Source: Radiobacillus deserti (GTDB lineage: Bacteria > Bacillota > Bacilli > Bacillales > Amphibacillaceae). Taken from it: a stretch of DNA of 64,000 nt. The notes below the pieces were generated by a model. That model was not told the origin of the DNA and ran no database searches. It saw nothing but the letters and a program-made list of their open reading frames with translations. Both the position numbers and the translations under genes were made by a program. Of the stretch, positions 15,566-24,025 are shown one piece after another (within the stretch, counting starts at the first letter, position 1; each line of letters opens with the position of its first letter). The stretch covers positions 1,922,001 through 1,986,000 of the forward strand of contig NZ_CP041666.1 of assembly GCF_007301515.1 (NCBI RefSeq), in the 5' to 3' direction.

Positions 15566-15997
15566 TTAAACTTCTTCACAGTGTTGATCAAACAACGCTT
15601 GTAGTTTCGTTACCACGTCAACAGGAGAAAATCCTTCAATATCATGGCGTTCTACCATGGATATAATTTTCCCATCTTTTAATAATGCAAAAGATGGCGA
15701 AGAAGGTGGATAACCTTCAAAGTATTCCCTTGCACGCTCCGTCGCGTCCTTATCCTGTCCAGCGAACACTGTGACTAAATGGTCAGGACGCTTATCGTAA
15801 TGAATCGCATGTGCAGCAGCAGGACGAGCTACTCCACCCGCACAGCCACAAGTAGAATTCACCATGACTAATGTAGTCCCTTTTTCATTCAACGCTCGAT
15901 CTACTTCCTCTGGTGACGTTAGTTCCTTATATCCCGCTTGTGTTAAGTCTTCTCTGGCAGATTGCACAATGTCATGCATGTACAAATTAAAATCCAT
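15566..15997 (-). CDS. brxB: Bacilliredoxin BrxB (YqiW)
   Basis: Thioredoxin-fold DUF1094 protein of 143 residues that removes bacillithiol from S-bacillithiolated proteins. The characteristic C-G-C active site is present as NSTCGCAGGVARP (Cys50 and Cys52), with the family ending FSPVDVVTKLQALFDQHC. This implies that the cell uses bacillithiol. The gene is a single unit with its own terminator, directly after bkdB on the same strand, as yqiW lies next to bkdB in B. subtilis. Confidence 0.92.
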   Translation of the reverse strand: MDFNLYMHDIVQSAREDLTQAGYKELTSPEEVDRALNEKGTTLVMVNSTCGCAGGVARPAAAHAIHYDKRPDHLVTVFAGQDKDATERAREYFEGYPPSSPSFALLKDGKIISMVERHDIEGFSPVDVVTKLQALFDQHCEEV

Positions 15998-16073
15998 GCC
16001 TTTCAGCTCCTCCGTATAGGTCTTTTCCCCCTAATAGTAACAGGAACATTAGTTGGATTCAATTTAATTGAAC

Positions 16074-17325
16074 TTAATAAATTGGGGTATTATCCATACT
16101 CGTTTGTTCCAAGAGCTCTTTTACTCGAGCAAGAAACTGACCACAAATCAGTCCATCCAACACGCGGTGATCAAGAGAAAGACATAAATTCACCATATCG
16201 CGAGCAGCAAACATGTCATTAATAATGACAGGTCTTTTCACAATAGACTCAACCTGCAAAATTGCAGCTTGAGGGTGATTAATAACTCCCATGGACTGAA
16301 CGGAACCGAATGAGCCTGTGTTATTCACCGTAAAGGTACCGCCTTCCATGTCCTTCGCTGTTAAAGAACCAGTTCTAGCTTTATCCGCTAATTGATGAAT
16401 GTCCTTCGCAATCCCTTTGATGCTTTTTTCATCAGCATTTTTGATAACAGGAACGAATAGTTCCTGTCCTTTAGCCACTGCAATAGAGATGTTAATCTCT
16501 TTTCGTTGTATGATCTTATCGCCAGCCCAAGAACTGTTCAATTGTGGAAATTCTTTTAATGCTGTAGAGATTGCTTTAACAAAGAAAGCAAAAAACGTTA
16601 GGTTGAATCCTTCTTCTTTTTTAAACTTATCCTTCATACTGTTTCGATAGCTTACTAAATCAGTCACATCCACCTCCACCATCATCCAAGCATGTGGAAT
16701 TTCCGTTTTAGAGGTTACCATGTTTTTCGCTATGGCCTTTCGAACTCCTGTTACCGGAATTTCTATATCTCCAGGTAAAGCTGAAGCGGTTGAACTAGGC
16801 TGTGCTTTCTGCTCGGTTGAGACAGTAGATGCTTCTGCTTCCTGTTTTACTGATGAAGCAGAAACGCCGCCTTCCGCGATGACTTTTTCGATATCTTTTC
16901 GAGTAATTCTACCACCACGCCCCGTACCAATTACTTGTTCTAATGGAATGTTATGTTCCTGTGATAGCTTAAGCACAGCTGGAGAGTATCTCATCTTCAT
17001 CGAAGAGTCTTGACTAGTCTGTTCAGGTGCATTTTCCTCCGTTGCAGTAGAGGTCTCTGATTGCACTTCTGTCTCTTGATTTCCTTCAATTTCGATATAG
17101 CACATGAGTTCTCCTACTGATAGTGTATCTCCTTCTGCTGCCACTAGCTCTTTAATTGTTCCGGTGAAAGACGAAGGGACTTCAGCGTTTACTTTATCTG
17201 TCATGACCTCTGCAATCGGATCATATTTATTTACGTGATCGCCTACTTTTACTAACCAAGTGTTTGATCGTTCCTTCTGTAACACTTTCTCCTAGTTGCG
17301 GCATATTAATTTTTTCAGTTGCCAT
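16074..17325 (-). pseudogene. bkdB: Branched-chain keto acid dehydrogenase E2 (BkdB), frame broken in the lipoyl domain
   Basis: Dihydrolipoyl acyltransferase core of the branched-chain 2-oxo acid dehydrogenase. ATG 17325 (AAAGGAGGGG upstream) starts MATEKINMPQLGESVTEGTI, the canonical lipoyl-domain N-terminus. After ATC the frame shifts at an AAA triplet (TTT at 17263-17265); with one A fewer it reads on as NTWLVKVGDHVNKYDPIAEV. The lipoyl-Lys motif MTDKVNAEVPSS follows, then the E1/E3-binding domain (RYSPAVLKLSQEH...GGRITRKD) and the catalytic domain ending in SLDHRVLDG. Total length is 3n+1. The only upstream start in the downstream frame is a GTG at 17285 with no ribosome binding site. 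All other operon genes are intact, so a sequence error is likely. Confidence 0.82.
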
Positions 17326-17337
17326 CATACCCCTCCT

Positions 17338-18321
17338 TTAAAATTCAGCTAGGTCCCGAATGGCTTGTTCTACTTTGTCCGGGTTTACCATAAATCTCTT
17401 TTCCATTGTAGGTGCGTATGGCATTGCAGGCACATTTGGTCCGGCTAGACGTTTAATCGGAGCGTCTAGGTCAAACAAGCAGTGTTCACTTATAATCGCT
17501 GCCACTTCTCCTATAATACTTCCTTCTAACGTATCCTCGGTCACAAGTAGTACTTTTCCTGTTTTGGAAGCCGCTTCAATGATTGCTTCTTGATCAAGAG
17601 GATAAATGGTACGTAGATCTAGAATGTGAACATCTATTCCTTCACTTGCTAATTTTTCAGCAGCCTGTAAGGCAAAGTGAACGCACAATCCATATGTAAT
17701 AACCGTTACATCAGAGCCTTCTCGCTTCACATCTGCTTTTCCAATCGGAAGTGTATAATCTTCTTCCGGTACTTCTCCCTTGATTAGTCTGTAAGCACGT
17801 TTATGTTCAAAGAAAAGGACAGGATCATCATCACGAATAGCTGCCTTTAATAGTCCTTTGACATCATAAGGAGTGGATGGCATTACAATTTTCAACCCTG
17901 GCTGATTCGCAAAAATCGCTTCTACGGATTGGGAATGATACAATGCACCGTGTACTCCTCCACCATAGGGAGCACGAATAGTAATCGGGCAATGCCAATC
18001 ATTGTTACTTCGATAACGAATTTTTGCCGCTTCTGAAATGATTTGATTGATAGCTGGCATGATGAAATCGGCGAATTGCATTTCTGCAACTGGTCGCATT
18101 CCGTACATCGCTGCACCAATTCCTACACCTGCGATCGCTGATTCTGCTAACGGTGTATCTAACACCCTCGCATCACCAAATTGTTCATAAAGGCCTTCGG
18201 TCGCACGAAAAACTCCTCCACGTTTTCCAACATCTTCTCCTAGTACAAACACCTTTTCATCTCGTTCCATTTCTTCACGCATTGCTTGGGTGACAGCTTG
18301 TATATAGGATAAAACTGGCAT
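17338..18321 (-). CDS. bkdAB: Branched-chain keto acid dehydrogenase E1 beta
   Basis: Beta subunit of the thiamine diphosphate-dependent E1 component (327 residues). Family motifs are visible: VFVLGEDVGKRGGVFRAT near the N-terminus, RVLDTPLAESAIAGVGIGAA, EMQFADFIMPAINQI, and RAPYGGGVHGALYHSQS. The C-terminal transketolase-like domain has EDTLEGSIIGEVAAII. The ATG at 18321 shares its A with the bkdAA stop (TAATG), giving tight coupling to the alpha subunit with which it forms the heterotetramer. Confidence 0.94.
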   Translation of the reverse strand: MPVLSYIQAVTQAMREEMERDEKVFVLGEDVGKRGGVFRATEGLYEQFGDARVLDTPLAESAIAGVGIGAAMYGMRPVAEMQFADFIMPAINQIISEAAKIRYRSNNDWHCPITIRAPYGGGVHGALYHSQSVEAIFANQPGLKIVMPSTPYDVKGLLKAAIRDDDPVLFFEHKRAYRLIKGEVPEEDYTLPIGKADVKREGSDVTVITYGLCVHFALQAAEKLASEGIDVHILDLRTIYPLDQEAIIEAASKTGKVLLVTEDTLEGSIIGEVAAIISEHCLFDLDAPIKRLAGPNVPAMPYAPTMEKRFMVNPDKVEQAIRDLAEF

Positions 18322-19328
18322 TATCGTTCTCCCCCTTGCTCACCGTAAACAAAATCATACAACGTATCCGCATCTGGATAGGATGCTTGCTCGGCATAGT
18401 CAGTAGCTTCATTGACTTGTGTCATAATTCTTTTTTCTAGCTCTTCTTGCTTTTCATCCGTTAACAAGCCAATTTCTCTTAAATACGTAGCAAACGTACG
18501 TAACGAATCTTTTTGCTTCGCTTCTTCTACTTCTTCTTGATCTCGATAGTGACGATCATCATCATCACTAGAATGAGGTGTTAATCGATAGGACACTGCT
18601 TCAATTAAGGTTGGACCTTCTCCATTTCGCGCTCGGTCTGCCGCTTCTTTTACAACACGATAGACTTCTAACGGATCATTTCCATCCACAGTATAACCCG
18701 GCATCCCGTAGCCAATTGCACGATCTGATACCTTTTCACACGCAAGTTGGCGGTCAACCGGCACAGATATCGCATACTTGTTATTTTCCACTAAAAAAAT
18801 GACAGGTAATTTATGAACCCCTGCGAAGTTTGCTCCTTCGTGGAAATCACCTTGATTAGAAGATCCTTCTCCAAGTGTGACAAAACTTACGAAATCTTTC
18901 TTTTCCATTTTTCCGCCTAAAGCTACGCCAACTGCGTGCGGAACTTGCGTAGTAACAGGAGAAGACCCTGTCACTATACGATTCTTTTTCTGACCAAAGT
19001 GTCCAGGCATTTGACGACCACCTGAGTTTGGATCCTCAGCCTTAGCAAAGCCAGATAACATAAGCTCCGTTGCAGTCATCCCGAAGGCTAAAACAACCCC
19101 CATATCCCGATAATAAGGCAACACGTAGTCCTTATTTCGATCTAAGGCATAGGCTGCCCCAACTTGGGTAGCTTCTTGACCTTGACACGAAATAACAAAC
19201 GGAATTTTACCCGCACGGTTTAAAAGCCACATCCGTTCATCAATCTTTCTTGCGAGTAACATCGTTTCATACATATTCATCACATCTTCATCTGTTAAAC
19301 CTAGCGCCTGATGCTTGTTGTCTGTCAT
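18321..19328 (-). CDS. bkdAA: Branched-chain keto acid dehydrogenase E1 alpha
   Basis: Alpha subunit of E1 (335 residues) that decarboxylates branched-chain 2-oxo acids with thiamine diphosphate. The cofactor motif is GEGSSNQGDFHEGANFAG...VENNKYAIS, about residues 155-195. YYRDMG and the phosphorylation-loop region YRLTPHSSDDDDRHYR are also conserved. It lies between lpdV and bkdAB with a 30-base gap upstream, within the sigma-54 operon. Confidence 0.94.
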   Translation of the reverse strand: MTDNKHQALGLTDEDVMNMYETMLLARKIDERMWLLNRAGKIPFVISCQGQEATQVGAAYALDRNKDYVLPYYRDMGVVLAFGMTATELMLSGFAKAEDPNSGGRQMPGHFGQKKNRIVTGSSPVTTQVPHAVGVALGGKMEKKDFVSFVTLGEGSSNQGDFHEGANFAGVHKLPVIFLVENNKYAISVPVDRQLACEKVSDRAIGYGMPGYTVDGNDPLEVYRVVKEAADRARNGEGPTLIEAVSYRLTPHSSDDDDRHYRDQEEVEEAKQKDSLRTFATYLREIGLLTDEKQEELEKRIMTQVNEATDYAEQASYPDADTLYDFVYGEQGGER

Positions 19329-19358
19329 ACTTCTCCCTCCTTCGTTTCGAACCAGAAA

Positions 19359-20783
19359 CTATCCATGTATTTGTTTCCCATCCACTGCTAATGCAGCCTC
19401 CCCAAAAATTTCGGACAAGGTAGGGTGTGGATGAATCGTTTCTCCTACTTCCCACGGAGTAGCATCTAGTACCATAGCTAAACCAGCTTCTGAAATCATG
19501 TCTGTTACATGTGGGCCAATCAAATGAATTCCTAATATGTCATTTGTTTGTTTATCCGCAATAATCTTAGCGAAACCATCCGTTTCCCCATAAACAAGTG
19601 CTTTTCCAATTGCTTGGAAAGGCATTTTACCTACTTTAATATCAAAGCCTCTTTCTTTAGCTTGTTCTTCTGTGATTCCCACACTTGCCGCTTCTGGATG
19701 ACTATAAATACAGGAAGGTACATTATCATATTGAATTGGAAACGGTTTTTCACCGGCTATATGTTCAACTGCTACAATTCCTTCATGGGACGCAACATGC
19801 GCTAGCTGCATACCACCAATGACGTCCCCAATAGCGTATATGTGAGACTCTTTTGTTTGGTACATCTCATTCGTTTGGATAAATCCTTGTTCTGTTTTTT
19901 GTATATCTGTATTTTCTAAGCCAATATTTTCTGTATTAGGGACTCTCCCAATAGAAATGAGAATGCCGTCCGCTACAAAACTTTCTGTATTCCCGTTTAT
20001 ATCCGCCTCTACTTGAACTTGACTATCTGTTTGTAAGGTGTCTGCTAAGAGATTCGCATTCGTTAAGATATTGATGCCTTTTTTCTTGAGTTGTTTGTGC
20101 ATTTCCTTCGCAATCTCATGATCCTCTGTCGGAAGAATTCTTGAACCATATTCAAGGACCGTTACCTCTACGCCAAAATCAGCAAGCATAGACGCCCATT
20201 CTATCCCAATAACACCACCACCTAGCACGATTAATGAGGCAGGCAATGCCTCTAGCTGTAAGATGTCATCCGACGTCATAATTTTTTTACAATCCACTTC
20301 TAAGCCAGGTAACGTTCTTGGGTGTGATCCCGTTGAAATGAGAACATTTTTCGGAATTAACATATCGTTCTCATCACCATTTTCATATTCAACAGATATT
20401 GTTCCAGCAGTTGGCGAAAAAATAGATGGTCCTAATATCCTGCCGTATCCTTCATACACATCGATTTTCCCTTTCTTCATTAAACCTTGAACTCCACGGT
20501 GCAGCGTCTCGATAATAGAAGATTTTCTACTCTGAACCTTTTCAAAATTAAGAGTTGGTTCATCTGATATAACACCAAAGTCACTTGCTTCTTTGGTCTG
20601 TCTAAATACTTCCGCACTTCTAAGTAATGCTTTAGAAGGGATACATCCTTTATGTAAACAGGTTCCACCTAGCTTTTCTTTTTCCACGATAGCAGTTTTT
20701 AGACCGAGCTGAGAGGCGCGGATTGCTGCAACGTACCCACCAGTCCCACCGCCAAGTATAACGAGATCATAATCTTTTGCCAT
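19359..20783 (-). CDS. lpdV: Dihydrolipoyl dehydrogenase, E3 component
   Basis: FAD flavoenzyme of 474 residues that reoxidises the lipoyl arm of BkdB with NAD+. The N-terminal FAD fold is VILGGGTGGYVAAIRA, the redox disulfide is GGTCLHKGCIPSK (about residues 40-52), and the NAD fold is IVLGGGVIGIEWASML. The C-terminal catalytic pair lies in HPHPTLSE. Its place between buk and bkdAA marks it as the dedicated bkd E3 (BfmBC/LpdV in B. subtilis) rather than the pyruvate dehydrogenase E3. Confidence 0.93.
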   Translation of the reverse strand: MAKDYDLVILGGGTGGYVAAIRASQLGLKTAIVEKEKLGGTCLHKGCIPSKALLRSAEVFRQTKEASDFGVISDEPTLNFEKVQSRKSSIIETLHRGVQGLMKKGKIDVYEGYGRILGPSIFSPTAGTISVEYENGDENDMLIPKNVLISTGSHPRTLPGLEVDCKKIMTSDDILQLEALPASLIVLGGGVIGIEWASMLADFGVEVTVLEYGSRILPTEDHEIAKEMHKQLKKKGINILTNANLLADTLQTDSQVQVEADINGNTESFVADGILISIGRVPNTENIGLENTDIQKTEQGFIQTNEMYQTKESHIYAIGDVIGGMQLAHVASHEGIVAVEHIAGEKPFPIQYDNVPSCIYSHPEAASVGITEEQAKERGFDIKVGKMPFQAIGKALVYGETDGFAKIIADKQTNDILGIHLIGPHVTDMISEAGLAMVLDATPWEVGETIHPHPTLSEIFGEAALAVDGKQIHG

Positions 20784-20786
20784 TCA

Positions 20787-21875
20787 TTAGCCCTCCTTCA
20801 CATTCGGATATTGTTTTGGTTGTTCTTCCTCATTCAGAACACGAAGCGTTCCTTGAGCTAAGGCTTCAAGCTCATTTTCTCCAGGATAAATAAGGACATC
20901 TGCGATCCATCCTATATGATCAGAAATCATACGTACGATTGGCTTACTGTGAGCAATTCCACCAGTCAAAGCAATGGCATCCACTTTCCCTTTAAGAACT
21001 GCACTCATGGCTCCCACTTCTTTTGCTACTTGATAAGCCATAGCTTCATAAACCAGTCGCGCTGTTTCATCCCCTTGAAGCATTTTTTCTTCCACTTCTA
21101 CCGCATCGTTCGTTCCCAAATAGCCAACAAGTCCTCCATGTCCTACTAGTTTCTTCATAACCTCTTCTCGGTAGTACTGGCCAGAGAAACAAATGGAAAC
21201 TAAATCACCTGCAGGAACTGTTCCAGCTCTCTCTGGTGAAAAAGGTCCATCCCCATGTAAGCCGTTGTTCACGTCAATGACGCGCCCATTATGATGCGCA
21301 CCAATTGTAATTCCACCACCCATATGTACGATAATGAGATTAGATGACTCGTATGTAGTACCGAGATCTTTCGCTGCTTTTCTTCCCACTGCTTTTTGAT
21401 TGAGCGCATGAAAAATACTTTTTCTTGGGATTTCCGGCACACCAGATAGCCTAGCAATATCTTGAAGCTCATCCACCACAACTGGGTCTACAATATAAGA
21501 AGGAATGTTTAATCCGGAAGCAATTTCAAAAGCTAAAATTCCACCTAGATTAGAAGCATGTTCTCCATTAAACCCCATCCGTAGATCTTGGAGCATTTCT
21601 TCATTCACTTGATAGGTTCCACCCTCGATAGGACGAAGTAATCCACCTCGTCCACAGACAGCAGCTAGCTTAGATATGTTAATCCCTTCATGATGAAGTT
21701 CCTCCAGAATAACTTTTTTTCGAAATTCATATTGATCAATAATTCTTGGGAACTCTGATAAATCTTCTGTGCTATGACGAATCGTCTTTTCAAACAGACA
21801 GTGGTCATCATCAAAGACACCAATTTTCGTAGAGGTGGAGCCTGGATTAATGACTAGTATTCGTTTTGTTTTCAT
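20787..21875 (-). CDS. buk: Butyrate kinase (branched-chain acyl kinase)
   Basis: ASKHA-fold kinase of 362 residues of the acetate/butyrate kinase family. The N-terminal phosphate-binding loop is VINPGSTSTKIGVF; other motifs are GRGGLLRPIEGGTY, IVHMGGGITIGAHHNGRVID, and IALTGGIAHS. In this operon it forms ATP from branched-chain acyl phosphates made by Ptb. It follows bcd by 28 bases and precedes lpdV by 3. Confidence 0.93.
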   Translation of the reverse strand: MKTKRILVINPGSTSTKIGVFDDDHCLFEKTIRHSTEDLSEFPRIIDQYEFRKKVILEELHHEGINISKLAAVCGRGGLLRPIEGGTYQVNEEMLQDLRMGFNGEHASNLGGILAFEIASGLNIPSYIVDPVVVDELQDIARLSGVPEIPRKSIFHALNQKAVGRKAAKDLGTTYESSNLIIVHMGGGITIGAHHNGRVIDVNNGLHGDGPFSPERAGTVPAGDLVSICFSGQYYREEVMKKLVGHGGLVGYLGTNDAVEVEEKMLQGDETARLVYEAMAYQVAKEVGAMSAVLKGKVDAIALTGGIAHSKPIVRMISDHIGWIADVLIYPGENELEALAQGTLRVLNEEEQPKQYPNVKEG

Positions 21876-21903
21876 GACGTGAATCCCCCTCTCACAGAAG
21901 TGT

Positions 21904-23001
21904 TTATTGTTTATTACGCAAAATATGTTGTCCGTTTAATAAGAATTGACTTCTAGATTGTTTAATCGTTTGAATTCTTTCTTCTGCCATTCGCTCCGCA
22001 GCCACATGCGTTCCGATATTATCTCTTTTAGCGATATCAAATACTTTCATCAAGTTGTCATAGATGGTTTCTACTTTTTTCAATGCACGCTCTTTGTTAT
22101 AGCCATTTAATTCGTCTGCAATGTTCATAACACCACCAGCATTAATAACGAAGTCAGGTGCATACACAATACCCTTTTCACGCAACACATCACCATGTCT
22201 AGATTCTTTTAATTGGTTGTTAGCAGCACCAGCAACTACTTTCGCCTTGAGCAATGGAATTGTTTCATCATTAATAGTCGCTCCTAAAGCACAAGGTGCA
22301 TAGATATCACATTCCACTTCGTAGATGTCATCCGGATCTACTGCTTTAGCGTTAAAAGCTTCCACCGCACGATTAACAGACTCTTTGTTTATATCTGTAA
22401 CAATTAGGCTAGCACCTTCACGGTGAAGGTGCTCACATAACGTGTATGCCACGTTTCCGACACCTTGTACAGCAATCGTTTTACCTTCTAAAGAATCCGA
22501 GCCAAACGCTTCTTTTGCAGCTGCTTTAATTCCTTTATACACCCCAAACGCTGTTACTGGTGAAGGGTTCCCAGAAGAGCCAAACTCAGGTGAAATCCCC
22601 GTTACAAAATTCGTCTCTTGGTGAATAAGGTCCATATCAGCAACTGTCGTACCAACATCCTCTGCCGTGATATAACGGCCATTTAACCCTTGAATGTAAC
22701 GACCGAATGCACGAAACATTGCCTCATTTTTATCCTTTCTCGGATCCCCAATAATAACGGTTTTTCCACCACCAAGATTTAACCCAGCTGCTGCATTTTT
22801 GTATGTCATACCTTTCGCCAGACGTAGCGCATCCTCGATAGCAGCTTCTTCTGAGGCATAAGTCCACATTCTTGTACCACCTAATGCCGGTCCTAACGTC
22901 GTATCATGAATCGCAATTATAGCTTTTAATCCTGATGTTTTATCTTGACAGAACACCAACTGTTCGTAATCGTATGTTTCCATATATTTAAAAATTTCCA
23001 T
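21904..23001 (-). CDS. bcd: Leucine (branched-chain amino acid) dehydrogenase
   Basis: NAD-dependent deaminating dehydrogenase of 365 residues, converting Leu, Ile and Val to 2-oxo acids, which the E1-E2-E3 complex downstream then consumes. The catalytic Lys lies in NLGGGKTVI after PALGGTRMW, and the NAD-binding motif is VQGVGNVAYTLCEHL. Typical Glu/Leu/Phe/Val dehydrogenase features are conserved. Second gene after the sigma-54 promoter. Confidence 0.94.
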   Translation of the reverse strand: MEIFKYMETYDYEQLVFCQDKTSGLKAIIAIHDTTLGPALGGTRMWTYASEEAAIEDALRLAKGMTYKNAAAGLNLGGGKTVIIGDPRKDKNEAMFRAFGRYIQGLNGRYITAEDVGTTVADMDLIHQETNFVTGISPEFGSSGNPSPVTAFGVYKGIKAAAKEAFGSDSLEGKTIAVQGVGNVAYTLCEHLHREGASLIVTDINKESVNRAVEAFNAKAVDPDDIYEVECDIYAPCALGATINDETIPLLKAKVVAGAANNQLKESRHGDVLREKGIVYAPDFVINAGGVMNIADELNGYNKERALKKVETIYDNLMKVFDIAKRDNIGTHVAAERMAEERIQTIKQSRSQFLLNGQHILRNKQ

Positions 23002-23012
23002 ATTGAAACCTC

Positions 23013-23915
23013 CTAATCTATAGTTGAAGACATTAACGCTAAGCTTAAAGAAAATACTTTATTTTCAAATGTATCGGATCGGGACGTAAGAACAATAGGA
23101 GCTTTTGCTCCGACAATGATTGCCGCTGTTTTGGCATTCGCAAAATAAATAAATGATTTATATAAGGTGTTGCCCACTTCTATGGTTGGTGCAATCATAA
23201 TATCTACATCACCTGCAACAGAGGACGAGATTCCTTTAATTTCTGCCGCCTTTTTCGATACTGCAAGATCAAATGCAAGCGGTCCTTCTATCTTACAATT
23301 TGGTATTTCACCCTTTCGGCCCAATTCTACAAGCTGTGCAGCATCTAGTGTTGCTTGCATATTCGGATTGACATATTCTACGGCCGCCAGTACTGCTACT
23401 TTGGGACGGGTAATTCCTATTTTGTTAGCAATAAATACCGAATTTTTGGTGATCGCTGCTTTTTCTTCGAGGGATGGTGCAATATTCATTGCTGCATCCG
23501 ATAGCATAATTAATTTGGAATAATTAGGGACTTCAAATAAAGCAGCATGAGAAAGAACATTCCCTCCTCGGATACCAAACTCCTTGTTTAAAACTGCCTT
23601 TAAAAGCAAAGCCGAGGGAAGATTCCCTTTCATTAAGACATGCGCTCCCCCGTTTCGCACAAGTTGGACCGCTTCACGCGCCGACTCCTCTACACTAATG
23701 GTATTAGTAATAGACAAGCTTCCCACATCTAGCTCTATATCTTTTGCAAGATGTAAGATTCTGGCTTTATCACCAAATAAGTGGAAGAAACATAAATTCT
23801 CTTCTAAAGCAGATTTCACTGCTAAGAGAACTTCTTTTTCATCCGCTTGAGCCACGGAAACGATACGATTCTTTCGTTCTTTTACACGTTCAACAAGTGT
23901 AGCTAATTTCTGCAT
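23013..23915 (-). CDS. ptb: Phosphate butyryltransferase
   Basis: Transfers the branched-chain acyl group from CoA to phosphate, upstream of butyrate kinase. The 300-residue protein belongs to the phosphate acetyl/butyryltransferase family; MLSDAAMNIAPSLEEK and the glycine-rich LMKGNLPSALLLKAVL segment are visible. The ATG at 23915 with AAGGGGGG 5 bases upstream is chosen over codons 18 bases earlier. It is the first gene of the bkd operon, 37 bases after the sigma-54 promoter. Confidence 0.92.
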   Translation of the reverse strand: MQKLATLVERVKERKNRIVSVAQADEKEVLLAVKSALEENLCFFHLFGDKARILHLAKDIELDVGSLSITNTISVEESAREAVQLVRNGGAHVLMKGNLPSALLLKAVLNKEFGIRGGNVLSHAALFEVPNYSKLIMLSDAAMNIAPSLEEKAAITKNSVFIANKIGITRPKVAVLAAVEYVNPNMQATLDAAQLVELGRKGEIPNCKIEGPLAFDLAVSKKAAEIKGISSSVAGDVDIMIAPTIEVGNTLYKSFIYFANAKTAAIIVGAKAPIVLTSRSDTFENKVFSLSLALMSSTID

Positions 23916-23951
23916 AAAAACCCCCCTTATCATCTCCTCAAATAATTAACA

Positions 23952-23967
23952 TGCAAATTACGTGCCA
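23952..23967 (-). promoter_or_regulatory. Sigma-54 (SigL) promoter of the bkd operon
   Basis: The minus strand carries TGGCAC-N5-TTGCA, an exact match to the -24/-12 sigma-54 consensus. It lies 37 bases upstream of the ptb start codon and just downstream of bkdR, which encodes the matching enhancer-binding activator. Confidence 0.92.
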
Positions 23968-24025
23968 ACAAGTAAAATCAATAATTTCAAGCTTTCAGTA
24001 TTTTGAGCAACGCAGATTTTTGCAA

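Noticed and set aside
16074..17285. BkdB starting at the GTG at 17285 as a shortened E2
   Set aside because: There is no ribosome binding site there, and the true start with a strong site plus canonical lipoyl N-terminus lies 40 bases upstream in another frame.
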